DNA of 64,000 nucleotides from Microbacteriaceae bacterium (GTDB taxonomy: Bacteria; Actinomycetota; Actinomycetes; Actinomycetales; Microbacteriaceae): NCBI GenBank assembly GCA_019638805.1, contig JAHBTA010000004.1, positions 186,001 through 250,000 of the forward strand, given 5' to 3'. How positions within the stretch are numbered: the stretch's first letter is position 1; each line of letters starts with the position of its first letter. Below the pieces are notes generated by a model. That model searched no databases. It was not told the DNA's origin and saw nothing but the letters and a program-made list of their open reading frames with translations. This document shows, piece by piece, positions 20,225 through 30,185 of the stretch. The position numbers and the translations under genes are program-made.

Positions 20225-20643
20225 TACGCGTCGCCCTCCTCGCGCTTGATGATGCGCGCCTTCAGGGGGAGCTTGTGGATCGCGCGCATGAGAGCGCCGC
20301 GAGCAAGCTCTTCGTTGACTCCGGCCACCTCGAAGAGGACCCGGCCCGGCTTGACGTTGGCGACCCACCACTCCGGCGAACCCTTACCGGAACCCATGCG
20401 GGTCTCGGCGGGCTTCTTGGTGAGCGGGCGGTCGGGGTAGACGTTGATCCACACCTTGCCGCCGCGCTTGATGTGACGGGTCATCGCGATACGCGCGGCC
20501 TCGATCTGGCGGTTCGTCACGTACGCGGGCGTGATGGCCTGGATGCCGTACTCGCCGAACGTGACCTTCGTGCCACCGGTGGCAGCGCCCGAGCGACCCG
20601 GGTGGTGCTGCTTGCGGTGCTTGACCTTACGGGGAATCAGCAT
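20224..20643 (-). CDS. rplP: 50S ribosomal protein L16
   Basis: L16 organises the A-site side of the peptidyl transferase centre. The 139-residue chain starts [19 protein letters not shown] and has [73 protein letters not shown], which is canonical. It starts two bases after rpsC. Confidence 0.99.
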   Translation of the reverse strand: MLIPRKVKHRKQHHPGRSGAATGGTKVTFGEYGIQAITPAYVTNRQIEAARIAMTRHIKRGGKVWINVYPDRPLTKKPAETRMGSGKGSPEWWVANVKPGRVLFEVAGVNEELARGALMRAIHKLPLKARIIKREEGDA

Positions 20644-20645
20644 GA

Positions 20646-21404
20646 CTAGCCCTCCGCTCCTGCCGCGACGGGCGCATCGGCACGCGGGCCGCGGCCGCGG
20701 GGGCCGCCGTCCCGGCGCTCGGGGCGCGTCGACTTCTGGGCGGCCTGCTCGCGCGCGAGCTCCTTGTTGGTGATGTCGCCCTTGTAGATCCAGACCTTGA
20801 CGCCGATCCGGCCGAACGTGGTGCGCGCCTCGTAGAAGCCGTAGTCGATGTTCGCGCGGAGCGTGTGCAGCGGCACCCGGCCCTCGCGGTAGAACTCCGA
20901 GCGGCTCATCTCCGCGCCGCCGAGGCGACCCGAGACCTGGATGCGGACGCCCTTGGCCCCGGCGCGCTGAGCGCCCTGCAGACCCTTGCGCATGGCGCGC
21001 CGGAACGCGACGCGCGCGCTCAGCTGCTCAGCGATCCCCTGGGCCACCAGCTGGGCCTCGGCCTCGGGGTTCTTGACCTCGAGGATGTTGAGGAGGATCT
21101 GCTTGCCGGTGAGCTTCTCGAGGTCGGCGCGGATGCGCTCGGCCTCGGCGCCGCGGCGGCCGATGACGATGCCGGGGCGGGCCGCGCGGATGTCCACGCG
21201 GACGCGGTCCCGGGTGCGCTCGATCTCGATCTTGGCGACGCCGGCGCGGTCGAGGGTCGTCTTGAGCATGTTGCGGATGCGGACGTCCTCCTCCACGAAG
21301 TCGGCGTAGCGCTGACCGGGCTTCGTCGAGTCGGAGAACCAGCGCGACACGTGGTCGGTGGTAATCCCGAGTCGGAAGCCGTAGGGGTTGACCTTCTGGC
21401 CCAT
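20646..21404 (-). CDS. rpsC: 30S ribosomal protein S3
   Basis: S3 lines the mRNA entry channel. The 252-residue protein starts [23 protein letters not shown] and has the KH motif [31 protein letters not shown]. The [43 protein letters not shown] signature follows. A short Arg/Gly-rich C-terminal tail ([17 protein letters not shown]) follows the core. It starts two bases after rplV. Confidence 0.99.
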   Translation of the reverse strand: MGQKVNPYGFRLGITTDHVSRWFSDSTKPGQRYADFVEEDVRIRNMLKTTLDRAGVAKIEIERTRDRVRVDIRAARPGIVIGRRGAEAERIRADLEKLTGKQILLNILEVKNPEAEAQLVAQGIAEQLSARVAFRRAMRKGLQGAQRAGAKGVRIQVSGRLGGAEMSRSEFYREGRVPLHTLRANIDYGFYEARTTFGRIGVKVWIYKGDITNKELAREQAAQKSTRPERRDGGPRGRGPRADAPVAAGAEG

Positions 21405-21406
21405 GA

Positions 21407-21823
21407 CTACTTGCTCGCCTTCTTGGTCGTGGTCGCCTTCGCCGGCGCGGCCGGCTGGTCGGCGACGAACTCGTCCGGAGTGGCGAGCTCGATGGTGATG
21501 TGGCTCGTGCGCTTCAGGATCTTGAACGCGCGGCCCTGGGCGCGAGGCTGGAAGCGCTTGAGCGTGGTCCCCTCGTCGACGTAGGCGCGGTGCACGAACA
21601 GGTCGCGCTCGTCCAGGAAGGTGTTGGTCGCATCCGCCTTCACGCGTGCGTTCGCGATCGCGGACGCGACGAGCTTGTAGACGGGCTCGCTCGCACCCTG
21701 CGGCGCGAACTTCAGGATGGCCAGGGCCTCCTGCGCCTGCTTGCCCTTGATGAGCGCGATGACCCGGCGGGCCTTCTGGGGCGTGACGCGGATGTGGCGC
21801 ACGCGGGACATGGACTGGACCAT
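21407..21823 (-). CDS. rplV: 50S ribosomal protein L22
   Basis: The L22 hairpin lines the exit tunnel. The 138-residue protein has the core [51 protein letters not shown] and [34 protein letters not shown], plus a roughly 20-residue Ala/Lys tail. The ATG overlaps the rpsS stop by one base. Confidence 0.98.
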   Translation of the reverse strand: MVQSMSRVRHIRVTPQKARRVIALIKGKQAQEALAILKFAPQGASEPVYKLVASAIANARVKADATNTFLDERDLFVHRAYVDEGTTLKRFQPRAQGRAFKILKRTSHITIELATPDEFVADQPAAPAKATTTKKASK

Positions 21824-22104
21824 CAGCGGCGCCGTCCCTTCTTGTCGTCCTTCTCGTGGCCGCGGAAGGTGCGCGTCGGCGCGAACTCGCCGAGCTTGTG
21901 GCCGACCATGGTCTCGGTCACGAACACGGGGATGTGCTTGCGGCCGTCGTGCACCGCGATGGTGTGCCCCAGCATGGCGGGGATGATCATCGAACGGCGC
22001 GACCAGGTCTTGATCACGTTCTTGGTGTTGGCCTCGTTCTGAGCGGCCACCTTCTTGAACAGGTGGTCGTCGACGAAGGGACCCTTCTTGAGACTGCGCG
22101 GCAT
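21823..22104 (-). CDS. rpsS: 30S ribosomal protein S19
   Basis: S19 is in the 30S head near S13. The 93-residue chain [83 protein letters not shown] is canonical. It starts nine bases after rplB. Confidence 0.99.
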   Translation of the reverse strand: MPRSLKKGPFVDDHLFKKVAAQNEANTKNVIKTWSRRSMIIPAMLGHTIAVHDGRKHIPVFVTETMVGHKLGEFAPTRTFRGHEKDDKKGRRR

Positions 22105-22113
22105 CTTCTGGCC

Positions 22114-22956
22114 TTATCCCTTGCGCTTCTTGCCGACCGTGCGGCGGCGGACGATGAGCTTGTCGGATTCCTTGTTGGGGCGGCGCGTGCGGCCTTCCTT
22201 CTGACCCCACGGGCTGACCGGGTGGCGACCACCGGAGGTCTTGCCCTCGCCACCGCCGTGCGGGTGGTCGATCGGGTTCATGGCGACACCGCGGACGGTC
22301 GGGCGCACGCCCTTCCAGCGCATGCGGCCGGCCTTGCCCCAGTTGATGTTCGACTGCTCGGCGTTGCCGACCTCGCCGACCGTGGCGCGGCAGCGCAGGT
22401 CGACGTTGCGGATCTCGCCGCTCGGCAGACGCAGCTGCGCATACGGGCCGTCCTTGGCGACGAGGCGGACGCTGGCACCGGCAGAGCGGGCCATCTTCGC
22501 GCCGCCGCCGGGCTTGAGCTCGATGGCGTGAATGACGGTACCGACCGGGATGTTGCGCAGCGGCAGGTTGTTGCCCGGCTTGATGTCGGCGCTCGGGCCG
22601 GACTCGACGATGTCGCCCTGCTTGAGCTTGTCGGGAGCGATGATGTAGCGCTTCGTGCCGTCGAGGTAGTGCAGGAGCGCGATCCGAGCCGTGCGGTTCG
22701 GGTCGTACTCGATGTGCGCGACCTTGGCGTTCACGCCGTCCTTGTCATTGCGACGGAAGTCGATGACGCGGTACTGGCGCTTGTGACCGCCGCCGATGTG
22801 GCGCGTCGTGATGCGACCCGTGTTGTTGCGACCGCCCGACTTGGGCAGCGGCTTGAGCAGCGACTTCTCCGGGGTCGAGCGCGTGATCTCGACGAAGTCG
22901 GCGACCGACGAACCGCGACGACCCGGGGTCGTGGGCTTGTACTTGCGAATGGCCAT
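22114..22956 (-). CDS. rplB: 50S ribosomal protein L2
   Basis: L2 supports the peptidyl transferase centre and subunit association. The 280-residue chain begins [21 protein letters not shown] and has [28 protein letters not shown] and the C-terminal signature [29 protein letters not shown] with the conserved His. It starts 17 bases after rplW. Confidence 0.99.
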   Translation of the reverse strand: MAIRKYKPTTPGRRGSSVADFVEITRSTPEKSLLKPLPKSGGRNNTGRITTRHIGGGHKRQYRVIDFRRNDKDGVNAKVAHIEYDPNRTARIALLHYLDGTKRYIIAPDKLKQGDIVESGPSADIKPGNNLPLRNIPVGTVIHAIELKPGGGAKMARSAGASVRLVAKDGPYAQLRLPSGEIRNVDLRCRATVGEVGNAEQSNINWGKAGRMRWKGVRPTVRGVAMNPIDHPHGGGEGKTSGGRHPVSPWGQKEGRTRRPNKESDKLIVRRRTVGKKRKG

Positions 22957-22973
22957 GGGTTATCTCCTGGTCC

Positions 22974-23273
22974 TCAGCTGACAGCCGTGAAGATGTCGAT
23001 GGAACCGGACTTGAGGGTGACGATGGCGCGCTTGGTGTCCTTGCGGCGGCCGATGCCGAAGCGGGTACGGCGGGTCTTGCCCTGACGGTTCAGGGTGTTC
23101 ACCGACGCGACCTTCACGCCGAAGATCTTCTCGATCGCGAGCTTGATCTCGGTCTTGTTGGAGCGGGTGTCCACGACGAAGGTGTACTTGCCGTCGTCGA
23201 CCAGGCCGAAGCTCTTCTCGCTCACCACCGGCGCGATGATGATGTCGCGCGGGTCCTTGTTGTAGCCGCTCAC
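22974..23273 (-). CDS. rplW: 50S ribosomal protein L23
   Basis: L23 is the tunnel-exit docking site for trigger factor and SRP. The 99-residue protein has [60 protein letters not shown] and a C-terminal [10 protein letters not shown]. The start overlaps rplD by four bases. Confidence 0.98.
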   Translation of the reverse strand: MSGYNKDPRDIIIAPVVSEKSFGLVDDGKYTFVVDTRSNKTEIKLAIEKIFGVKVASVNTLNRQGKTRRTRFGIGRRKDTKRAIVTLKSGSIDIFTAVS

Positions 23274-23950
23274 TCGCCGGCCTCCTTCTCGGTCTGCGCC
23301 TTGTCGCCCGACTTCGCGTCCGCGCTACGTGCGTCAACGAAGGCCGTGAACGCGCCCTTGGTGAAGACGATGTCGTCGCTCACGACCGCGTCGTAGGCGT
23401 TGAGCTGGTCGACGAACAGGACGTGCACGTTCGGGACGTTGCGCACGCTCTTGAAGCTCACCTCGTCGGTGCGCTCGAGCACGATGAGCACGTTCTTGCT
23501 GGTCGCGACCTTCTCGATCAGTTCGACAGCCGTCTTGGTGCTCGGGGCGTCATCCAGACCGAATCCGGCGACCACGTGCAGACGCTCGCCGCGCGCACGG
23601 TCGCTCAGGACGCCCAGGAGCGCGGCGGCGATCATCTTCTTGGGGGTGCGCTGGCTGTAGTCGCGCGGCACCGGGCCGTGCACGACGCCGCCGCCGCGGT
23701 GCTCGGGGGCGCGGATCGAGCCCTGGCGGGAGCGACCGGTGCCCTTCTGCTTGAACGGCTTGCGACCCGAGCCGGAGACCTCGCCGCGACCCTTGGTCGA
23801 GTGCGTGCCCTGGCGGGCGGCCGCGAGCTGCGCGGTCACCACCTGGTGGATGAGCGGAACGTTGGTCTGCTGGTCGAAGAGCGCGGCGGGCAGCTCGACG
23901 CTGCCGGAGTTGCCGCCCTTGGGCGAGACCACGGTGATGGTGCTGGCCAT
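23270..23950 (-). CDS. rplD: 50S ribosomal protein L4
   Basis: L4 binds 23S rRNA, lines the tunnel, and in some bacteria represses its own operon. The 226-residue protein has the extended loop [48 protein letters not shown] and the C-terminal domain ending near [16 protein letters not shown] took the ATG giving MASTITVV, which is two bases after rplC. The much longer in-frame ORF is a shadow extension. Confidence 0.98.
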   Translation of the reverse strand: MASTITVVSPKGGNSGSVELPAALFDQQTNVPLIHQVVTAQLAAARQGTHSTKGRGEVSGSGRKPFKQKGTGRSRQGSIRAPEHRGGGVVHGPVPRDYSQRTPKKMIAAALLGVLSDRARGERLHVVAGFGLDDAPSTKTAVELIEKVATSKNVLIVLERTDEVSFKSVRNVPNVHVLFVDQLNAYDAVVSDDIVFTKGAFTAFVDARSADAKSGDKAQTEKEAGE

Positions 23951-23952
23951 GA

Positions 23953-24606
23953 TCACTGGCCTCCCTTCACGGCGTTGCGGACGAAGACCAGGCGGCCGCG
24001 GGCGCCGGGAACGGCCCCCTTGACCAGCAGCAGGCCCTTCTCCGCGTCGATCGAGTGGATCAGGAGGCCCTGCACGGTGACGCGATCGCCACCCATGCGG
24101 CCGGCCATGCGCATGCCCTTGAAGACGCGGCTCGGGGTCGAGCTGGCGCCGATCGAGCCGGGCTTGCGGTGGTTGCGGTGCGCACCGTGGCTCGCGCTCA
24201 CGCCCTTGAAGTTGTGGCGCTTCATGACGCCGGCGAAGCCCTTGCCCTTGGAGGTGCCCACGACATCCACCCGCTGGCCGGCCTCGAAGATCTCGACGGT
24301 CAGCTCCTGGCCGGGCGCGTACTCGGCGGCGTCGGCGGTGCGGATCTCGGTGAGATGGCGGCGGGGGGTGACGCCGGCCTTGTCGAAGTGGCCGGCGGAG
24401 GGCTTGTTGACCTTGCGCGGGTCGATCTGGCCGTAGGCGATCTGGACGGCGGCGTAGCCGTCGTTCTCCGGGGTGCGGATCTGGGTCACGACGTTGGGCG
24501 CGACCTGCACCACGGTGACGGGCACGAGCTTGTTGTTCTCGTCCCAGACCTGGGTCATGCCGAGCTTGGTGCCCAGCAGACCCTTGGTCGTCTTCACTGC
24601 AGACAT
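23953..24606 (-). CDS. rplC: 50S ribosomal protein L3
   Basis: L3 is an early 50S assembly protein. The 217-residue protein has [26 protein letters not shown], the signature [62 protein letters not shown] and a final [16 protein letters not shown]. It starts 30 bases after rpsJ. Confidence 0.99.
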   Translation of the reverse strand: MSAVKTTKGLLGTKLGMTQVWDENNKLVPVTVVQVAPNVVTQIRTPENDGYAAVQIAYGQIDPRKVNKPSAGHFDKAGVTPRRHLTEIRTADAAEYAPGQELTVEIFEAGQRVDVVGTSKGKGFAGVMKRHNFKGVSASHGAHRNHRKPGSIGASSTPSRVFKGMRMAGRMGGDRVTVQGLLIHSIDAEKGLLLVKGAVPGARGRLVFVRNAVKGGQ

Positions 24607-24636
24607 GGGTGTACCTTCTGGATTCCTGGCTCGGGC

Positions 24637-24945
24637 TTAGAGCTTGATCTCGATGTTGACGTCGGCGGGCAGATCGAGCCGCATGAGCGAGTCGACCGCC
24701 TTGGGCGTCGGGTCGATGATGTCGATGAGCCGCTTGTGGGTGCGCTTCTCGAAGTGCTCGCGGCTGTCCTTGTACTTGTGGGGGGAGCGGATCACGACCA
24801 CCACGTTCTTCTCGGTGGGCAGCGGGACCGGGCCGACCACGGTCGCACCCGCGCGGGTCACCGTGTCGACGATCTTGCGCGCCGAGGCGTCGAGACCGGC
24901 GTGGTCGTACGACTTGAGCCGGATGCGGATCTTCTGTCCCGCCAT
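24637..24945 (-). CDS. rpsJ: 30S ribosomal protein S10
   Basis: S10 is a 30S head protein and NusE, a transcription antitermination partner of NusB. The 102-residue chain [102 protein letters not shown] is canonical. It heads the S10-spc run after a roughly 400-base gap that separates it from the hut/AbiEi block. Confidence 0.99.
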   Translation of the reverse strand: MAGQKIRIRLKSYDHAGLDASARKIVDTVTRAGATVVGPVPLPTEKNVVVVIRSPHKYKDSREHFEKRTHKRLIDIIDPTPKAVDSLMRLDLPADVNIEIKL

Positions 24946-25277
24946 GTGATGTCTCTTCTCTGTCCTGCGCGGGCCGGGCCCGCGCGTCCGCGCAACACTG
25001 CTGTTTCGCGCACCGCTGTTCTTCTGTCAATCCCCCGCGCGCTCGCCTGGGCGCACGCGCGGCATCCCGGATGCCCGGGACACGGGGTTCGAGGTGAAGC
25101 TTCGTTCTGCTGACCGCGGCCCAACATGCTTTCCGCGCTGCTCCCGCAGCCGCGGCACGTTGTGCACTGCCTGGTCAGTGACCCGCGCGCATGCGCACGG
25201 GATGTTGAACCGCACAATCCTCGCACACCCGTGCATTCCCTGCAACCCGGGCGTGTCGCGCGGCCGCGCCGCCGACT
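24946..25277. other. Gene-free leader/promoter region of the S10 operon
   Basis: No convincing coding sequence is present. On the minus strand TTGACA (25025-25030) is a consensus -35, but no TANNNT appears at 16-18 bases. The leader below it is very GC-rich, with a GGGCCGGGCCC-type palindrome near 24971-24981. Above 25030 there is only GC-rich sequence of unknown role. The first 58-bp palindromic repeat follows at 25278. Confidence 0.4.
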
Positions 25278-25335
25278 GAGTACGTTCGCGACGAGCGTGC
25301 ATCGTGGAACGTACTCGCTCGGGCCCGAACGTGCT
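25278..25335. repeat. 58-bp imperfect palindromic repeat, copy A
   Basis: The left arm is GAGTACGTTCGCG and the right arm is CCCGAACGTGCTC. It has the same length and arm spacing as the copies at 26358 and 30128. An extra internal GGAACGTACTC lies at 25306-25316. It sits between the S10 leader and the 3' end of the AbiEi-like gene. Confidence 0.65.
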
Positions 25336-25344
25336 CGCTCGGCG

Positions 25345-26274
25345 TCAGGGACGGCGCGGGATGCCCGCTCGTGCGAGTTTGGCGATCAGGCCGGTGCGGT
25401 GCCAGGCGTCGTTCCAGGTGAGTCGGACGAAGTCACGGCACATCGATCGCAGGTGATCCTCGCGCTCCTTCTCCTCCCAGAGCGCCTGCTGCGGAGTGCG
25501 CCCCGCGAGATAGCGCTCGTCCTCATACTTGACCCGGCCGTCGGTCTCGCAGATCACGTCGAACTCATCGAAGTAGAAGTCGACCTCGAGGTGCCCGCCG
25601 CGCAGTCCGGGGTATTCCTTCTGCTGCGTCGGCTGCGGAAAGCCCAGCTGATGAAATCGGACCCGGCACAGGCTCTCGTTGGGTGAGGCCGAAAGGCCGC
25701 TTGCGAACCGCGCGACCGCCTCCGCTCGGCGTGAGCCGCGAAACGGGCGCCGACGCGCGATGGCTTCCTCGACATGCTCGGGGACGACGAGCCCGCTCCG
25801 GAGCGCACCCTCGGCCCCGCAGACGGCGCTCAGGAAAGACCTCGTCGCCATGAAGTCGACCAGCGTGCGACTCGGCGAGGTGAGCCGAATCGACTCGGCG
25901 TCGATCACATCCAAGCGGTCGAGCGGTGCCTCATGCCGGACCACGAGCCGGTTGCTCCGCAGCCCGGATCCCGGTGGCACGGTGATCTGGGTGCGGGACG
26001 GCAGTCCTTCCACGATGGGGAACCGCCACGCAACCGCGGCGGATTCATGGGAGAACACCGGGCTCCGCACAGCCGCGGCGGCGGTCGCGATCATCTTGAT
26101 GAAGTGCTGGTCCTCGAGCGAGAGCCCGCGCCAGGCGACCGAGTCGAGATACGACCCCCGGCGGACCCTGGCGAGATCCCCCGCCGAGGCACCGCGCGAC
26201 AGCGCCCGCTCCGAATCGCCCACCCGACGAAACTCGCGGGTATGGAGAAGAGATGCGGACGGCGGATCGATCAT
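25345..26274 (-). CDS. AbiEi-like/DUF559 (Vsr-like fold) protein, orphan
   Basis: The N-terminal part resembles the winged-helix antitoxin domain of AbiEi-type proteins (SAGDLARVRRGSYLDSVAWRGLS, then VFSHESAAVAWRFPIVEGLP). The C-terminal part resembles DUF559, a PD-(D/E)XK/Vsr-like domain (GGHLEVDFYFDEFDVICETDGRVKYEDERYLAG, WEEKEREDHLRSMCRDFVRLTW). The 309-residue form starts at the ATG giving MIDPPSASLL. A longer frame would run into the palindromic repeat. No AbiEii nucleotidyltransferase toxin is adjacent, so a role as an antitoxin is doubtful. It is flanked by repeat copies A and B, and a 21-bp palindrome covers its start codon. Confidence 0.7.
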   Translation of the reverse strand: MIDPPSASLLHTREFRRVGDSERALSRGASAGDLARVRRGSYLDSVAWRGLSLEDQHFIKMIATAAAAVRSPVFSHESAAVAWRFPIVEGLPSRTQITVPPGSGLRSNRLVVRHEAPLDRLDVIDAESIRLTSPSRTLVDFMATRSFLSAVCGAEGALRSGLVVPEHVEEAIARRRPFRGSRRAEAVARFASGLSASPNESLCRVRFHQLGFPQPTQQKEYPGLRGGHLEVDFYFDEFDVICETDGRVKYEDERYLAGRTPQQALWEEKEREDHLRSMCRDFVRLTWNDAWHRTGLIAKLARAGIPRRP

Positions 26275-26287
26275 GCTCGATGATCGA
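26267..26287. promoter_or_regulatory. 21-bp palindrome over the start of the AbiEi-like gene
   Basis: The perfect arms TCGATCAT and ATGATCGA are separated by five bases and include the ATG. It is a candidate operator for autoregulation, in line with DNA binding by AbiEi winged-helix domains. Confidence 0.5.
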
Positions 26288-26357
26288 GCCCGGGCGCCGC
26301 CGTCCGGGGCGTGCCTCGCGAACCTGTGGAGGCATCCCGCCTGTGGAGAGTTCGCGC

Positions 26358-26415
26358 GAGTACGTTCGCGTCGAGCGAGCACGCCACAAGATGCTCGCGT
26401 GTCGCGAACGTACTC
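26358..26415. repeat. 58-bp palindromic repeat, copy B
   Basis: The perfect 13-bp arms GAGTACGTTCGCG and CGCGAACGTACTC form the most symmetric of the three copies. The right end overlaps the last two bases of the hutI stop codon region, so the element abuts the hut operon end. Confidence 0.7.
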
Positions 26416-27577
26416 AGGAGACGGGGACGCTCAGGGGGAGGGGGAGGGGGCGCGCGAGGGGGACGCCGGGGCGGTACGGGAGGTGCGCGTAGCTCGAGGC
26501 GTCGAGCTGCACGAGGTCGGCCCTGGCGCCCAGGGACAGGTGCCCGACGTCGGTACGGCGCAGGGCGCACGCTCCGCCCAGGGTTGCGGCACGCACGGCC
26601 TCGTACGGGGTGAGCCCCATCTCCCGCACGGCGAGCGCGATCATGAGCGGCATCGAGGTGGTGTAGCTCGACCCCGGATTGCAGTCGCAGGCCAGCGCGA
26701 TGGCGACCCCGGCATCCAGCAGGCGCCGCGCATCCGGGTACGGATGCCGCGTCGAGAACTCGACCCCCGGCAGCAGCGTCGCGACGGTCTCCGATCCGGC
26801 GAGCGCGTCGACGCAGGCCCCGGTCAGGTACGTGCAGTGGTCGATCGAGGCCGCGCCCATCGAGACCCCCAGCGCGATCGCCTCGGGGTTCGGCCCGAGC
26901 TGCGCCGCGTGCAGGCGCAGCCCCAGCCCGGCATCCGCTCCCGCGGTCAGGATGCGGCGGGTCTCCTCGAGCGTGAACGCCCCGGTCTCGCAGAACACGT
27001 CGATCCACTTCGCATGGGGCGAGCACGCGGCGAGCATGTCTCCGCACACCAGGTCGACGTAGGCGTCGCGGTCCCCCGCGTACTCGGCCGGCACGACGTG
27101 CGCCCCGAGGAACGTGGTCTCGGGCGTGAGCTCGCGCGCGATGCGCAGGGCGCGCGCCTCGTCCTCGACCGTGAGGCCGTACCCCGACTTGATCTCGATC
27201 GTCGTGGTGCCCTGCGCACGGGCCTCGGCGATCAGGCGCTGCGCGTTGGTGCGCAGCTCGTCGTCGGAGGCCTCCCGGGTCCGCAGCACGGTGCTGCGGA
27301 TCCCGCCCGCCTCGTACGCCCGCCCGGCCATGCGCGCCGCGAACTCGTCGGCGCGATCGCCCGCGAACACCAGGTGTGCGTGGCTGTCCACGAACCCGGG
27401 GATGACGCAGCGCCCCTCCACGTCGACGACCGCGTCGGCGGCCGGCGCATCCGCCGCGTCACCCACCCACGCGATGACCCCGTCCTCGGCGACGAGGGCC
27501 GCGTCGGCGCGCTCGGGCCGGTCGGGGTCGTGCGTAACGAGCAGCCCGATCCCGGTGACCAGGGTGGATGCGCTCAC
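26414..27577 (-). CDS. hutI: Imidazolonepropionase
   Basis: It hydrolyses imidazolone-5-propionate to N-formimidoyl-glutamate, step three of histidine degradation. The 387-residue amidohydrolase has the metal site [25 protein letters not shown], the [19 protein letters not shown] segment, [11 protein letters not shown] and the late [18 protein letters not shown]. The GTG start overlaps the formimidoylglutamase stop by four bases (GTGA), so the two are translationally coupled. It is last in the hutH-hutU-hutG-hutI order. Confidence 0.96.
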   Translation of the reverse strand: MSASTLVTGIGLLVTHDPDRPERADAALVAEDGVIAWVGDAADAPAADAVVDVEGRCVIPGFVDSHAHLVFAGDRADEFAARMAGRAYEAGGIRSTVLRTREASDDELRTNAQRLIAEARAQGTTTIEIKSGYGLTVEDEARALRIARELTPETTFLGAHVVPAEYAGDRDAYVDLVCGDMLAACSPHAKWIDVFCETGAFTLEETRRILTAGADAGLGLRLHAAQLGPNPEAIALGVSMGAASIDHCTYLTGACVDALAGSETVATLLPGVEFSTRHPYPDARRLLDAGVAIALACDCNPGSSYTTSMPLMIALAVREMGLTPYEAVRAATLGGACALRRTDVGHLSLGARADLVQLDASSYAHLPYRPGVPLARPLPLPLSVPVS

Positions 27578-28437
27578 GCCCGATCCTCGATCATCGCGAT
27601 CCGAGCGCGCACGGCTTCCACTACGCACAGGGCGGTCAACCGCACGGTGCGCTGATCCGGGGTGTCGGCCGCCGCATCCACCTCGGTCAGGTCGATCGAC
27701 ACCACGTCGGGGTGCCCGCCCGCCTCGCGGGCGGCCAGGCGCAGCTCGAGTGCCGACAGGCCGCCGGGGACCGACGCCGGGCACGCCGGCGCGACCGTCC
27801 GGTCGCACGCGTCCACGTCCAGGTCGACGTGCACCGTGTTGGCGCCGCGGGCCGCGCGCTCCAGGGCTCGGGCCATGACCTCCGGCATGCCGCACCGGGC
27901 CACCTCGTCCCGCGTGATGACGGTGAGCCCCAAGTCGGCGGCGCGCTGGGTGTACGCGCGCGAGTTCGCGAGCGGCTCGATGCCCACCTGCACGATGTCC
28001 TCCCCGCGCAGGCCGGCCTCGATGAGCTGCCGCACCGGGGAGCCGTTCGACACCCCGTCGCGGAGGTCGTGATGCGCGTCGACCGTGACGAGCCCGGCGG
28101 CACCGCGCCCGCGCGCGACGGGCACGGTCGCGGAGTTGTCCCCTCCGATGGCGATGACCAGCCCCGCGTCGATCGCGGCGACGAAGGCGGTCGCGTCCAC
28201 CGCATCCGGGTCGGGGGCATCGCCCGCGTCGACGATGCGCAGCCCCTCGGGCACCTCGAGCGAGTACCTCCGCAGCGCCTCGCGCACGGCGGCCGGGGTC
28301 AGGTGCGCCTGGGTCGGCGAGAGCGAGCGGGTGTGGGTCGGGATGCCCACGATCGCGATGTCGGCGCGCTGCCCGGGCACGAGCGCGGGCCACCCTCCCG
28401 CGCGCGGCCAGAGCGGATCGTGGGGCAGGTCGGCCAT
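27574..28437 (-). CDS. hutG: Formimidoylglutamase (ureohydrolase fold), HutG type
   Basis: It probably converts N-formimidoyl-glutamate to glutamate and formamide. The 287-residue chain has the arginase-family dimanganese motifs [15 protein letters not shown] and [10 protein letters not shown]. Arginase or agmatinase activity cannot be excluded from motifs alone, but the position between hutU and hutI makes the hut role likely. The ATG giving MADLPHDP, with AGGGG just upstream, lies four bases after hutU. Confidence 0.88.
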   Translation of the reverse strand: MADLPHDPLWPRAGGWPALVPGQRADIAIVGIPTHTRSLSPTQAHLTPAAVREALRRYSLEVPEGLRIVDAGDAPDPDAVDATAFVAAIDAGLVIAIGGDNSATVPVARGRGAAGLVTVDAHHDLRDGVSNGSPVRQLIEAGLRGEDIVQVGIEPLANSRAYTQRAADLGLTVITRDEVARCGMPEVMARALERAARGANTVHVDLDVDACDRTVAPACPASVPGGLSALELRLAAREAGGHPDVVSIDLTEVDAAADTPDQRTVRLTALCVVEAVRARIAMIEDRA

Positions 28438-28441
28438 ACCC

Positions 28442-30097
28442 CTAACCCTCGCGCATGGGGACGCGGACATCCAGCCGCGAGGCCACCGCGATCGCCTCGT
28501 CGTACCCGGCGTCGACGTGCCGGATCACTCCCATGCCGGGGTCGTTGCGCAGCACGCGCGCAATCTTCTCGCCGGCGAGCGCGGTGCCGTCGGCGACGGT
28601 GACCTGCCCGGCGTGGATGGAGCGGCCGATCCCGACGCCGCCGCCGTGGTGGATCGACACCCACGACGCCCCGGATGCCGTGTTGACGAGCGCGTTGAGC
28701 AGCGGCCAGTCGGCGATGGCATCCGATCCGTCCTTCATGGCCTCGGTCTCCCGGTAGGGCGAAGCGACCGACCCCGAGTCGAGGTGGTCCCGCCCGATCG
28801 CCAGCGGCGCGCTGACCTCGCCCGAGGCGACCATGTCGTTGAACCGCAGCCCGGCGACGTCGCGCTCCCCGTACCCGAGCCAGCAGATGCGCGCGGGCAG
28901 CCCCTGGTAGTGCACGCGCTCCCCCGCCATGCGGATCCACCGCGCGAGCGAGGCGTTCTCCGGGAACAGCTCGAGCACGGCGCGGTCGGTCGCCGCGATG
29001 TCCTTCGGGTCGCCGCTCAGGGCCGCCCACCGGAACGGCCCCTTGCCCTCCGCGAAGAGCGGCCGGATGTACGCCGGCACGAACCCCGGGAAGCTGAAGG
29101 CGTCCGCATACCCCGCGGCGAGCGCCTCCGTGCGGATGTTGTTGCCGTAGTCGAAGACCTCCGCACCCGCGCGTTGGAAGCCGACCATGGCCTCCACGTG
29201 ACGCGCCATGGATGCCCGCGCGGCATCCGCGAACCCCTTCGGGTCGCGCGCACGGGCGGCCTCCCATTCGTCGAAGGAGTACTCGAGCGGCAGGTAGGCC
29301 AGCGGGTCGTGCGCCGAGGTCTGGTCGGTGACGATGTCGATCTCGGCGCCCATGGCCAGCATCTCGGGCAGCACCGCGGCGGCGTTGCCGAGCAGCCCGA
29401 TGCTCAGGGGCTTCTTCGCGTCGCGCGCGTCGTAGGCCAGTTGCAGCGCCTCCTCGATCGACGCCGCCTCCACATCCAGGTATCGGTGCTCGATGCGCCG
29501 CGCGATGCGGGAGGCGTCGACGTCGACGCAGATCGCGACGCCGTCGTTCATGGTGACGGCCAACGGCTGCGCGCCGCCCATGCCGCCGAGGCCGGCGGTG
29601 AGGGTGATGGTTCCGGCGAGCGTGCCGCCGCGCTTCGCGCCGACGGCGGCGAACGTCTCGTACGTCCCCTGCAGGATGCCCTGTGTGCCGATGTAGATCC
29701 ACGACCCGGCGGTCATCTGCCCGTACATGGTCAGCCCGAGTGCCTCGAGCCGGCGGAACTCGTCCCAGTTGGCCCAGTCGCCGACCAGGTTCGAGTTGGC
29801 GATGAGCACGCGCGGCGCCCACTCGTGGGTCTGCATGACCCCGACCGGACGGCCCGACTGCACGAGCATGGTCTCGTCGCCCTTGAGGGTCTGCAGCGTG
29901 CGCACGAGCGCGTCGAACGACGCCCAGTCGCGGGCAGCCTTCCCGGTGCCGCCGTACACGACGAGCTCGTCGGGATGCTCGGCCACCTCGGGGTCGAGGT
30001 TGTTCTGCAGCATGCGCAGGGCGGCCTCCTGCTGCCACCCGAGGGTCTGCAGGGTCGTGCCGCGCGCCGCGCGCACGGGCCGGGGTCCGGATGTCAT
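28442..30097 (-). CDS. hutU: Urocanate hydratase
   Basis: It hydrates urocanate to imidazolone-5-propionate using tightly bound NAD+. The 551-residue protein has [36 protein letters not shown] at the start, the [13 protein letters not shown] segment, the NAD-site [20 protein letters not shown] and, near the C-terminus, the [25 protein letters not shown] signature. Length and motifs are canonical. It follows hutH after 67 bases that hold repeat copy C. Confidence 0.98.
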   Translation of the reverse strand: MTSGPRPVRAARGTTLQTLGWQQEAALRMLQNNLDPEVAEHPDELVVYGGTGKAARDWASFDALVRTLQTLKGDETMLVQSGRPVGVMQTHEWAPRVLIANSNLVGDWANWDEFRRLEALGLTMYGQMTAGSWIYIGTQGILQGTYETFAAVGAKRGGTLAGTITLTAGLGGMGGAQPLAVTMNDGVAICVDVDASRIARRIEHRYLDVEAASIEEALQLAYDARDAKKPLSIGLLGNAAAVLPEMLAMGAEIDIVTDQTSAHDPLAYLPLEYSFDEWEAARARDPKGFADAARASMARHVEAMVGFQRAGAEVFDYGNNIRTEALAAGYADAFSFPGFVPAYIRPLFAEGKGPFRWAALSGDPKDIAATDRAVLELFPENASLARWIRMAGERVHYQGLPARICWLGYGERDVAGLRFNDMVASGEVSAPLAIGRDHLDSGSVASPYRETEAMKDGSDAIADWPLLNALVNTASGASWVSIHHGGGVGIGRSIHAGQVTVADGTALAGEKIARVLRNDPGMGVIRHVDAGYDEAIAVASRLDVRVPMREG

Positions 30098-30127
30098 GCG
30101 GTCTCTCCTTGGTAAGTGCTGCCGAGC

Positions 30128-30185
30128 GAGTACGTTTGCGCCCAGCGAGGGTCGTACAGCGTGCTCACGTGTCGCGAACGTGCTC
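30128..30185. repeat. 58-bp palindromic repeat, copy C, overlapping the hutH 3' end
   Basis: The arms are GAGTACGTTTGCG and CGCGAACGTGCTC. The inner part (AGCGAGG...GTGCTCACGTGT) matches copy B best. Its right third encodes the last residues of HutH (EHVRDT) and the stop codon, and the rest fills the hutH-hutU gap. Confidence 0.68.

Noticed and set aside
25001..25030. Full consensus promoter for rpsJ
   Set aside because: TTGACA is present but no TANNNT lies at a suitable distance. Only the -35 is noted, with low confidence.
25345..26274. Complete AbiE toxin-antitoxin system
   Set aside because: No AbiEii nucleotidyltransferase gene lies on either side, and the C-terminal half is DUF559-like rather than the AbiEi C-terminal domain.
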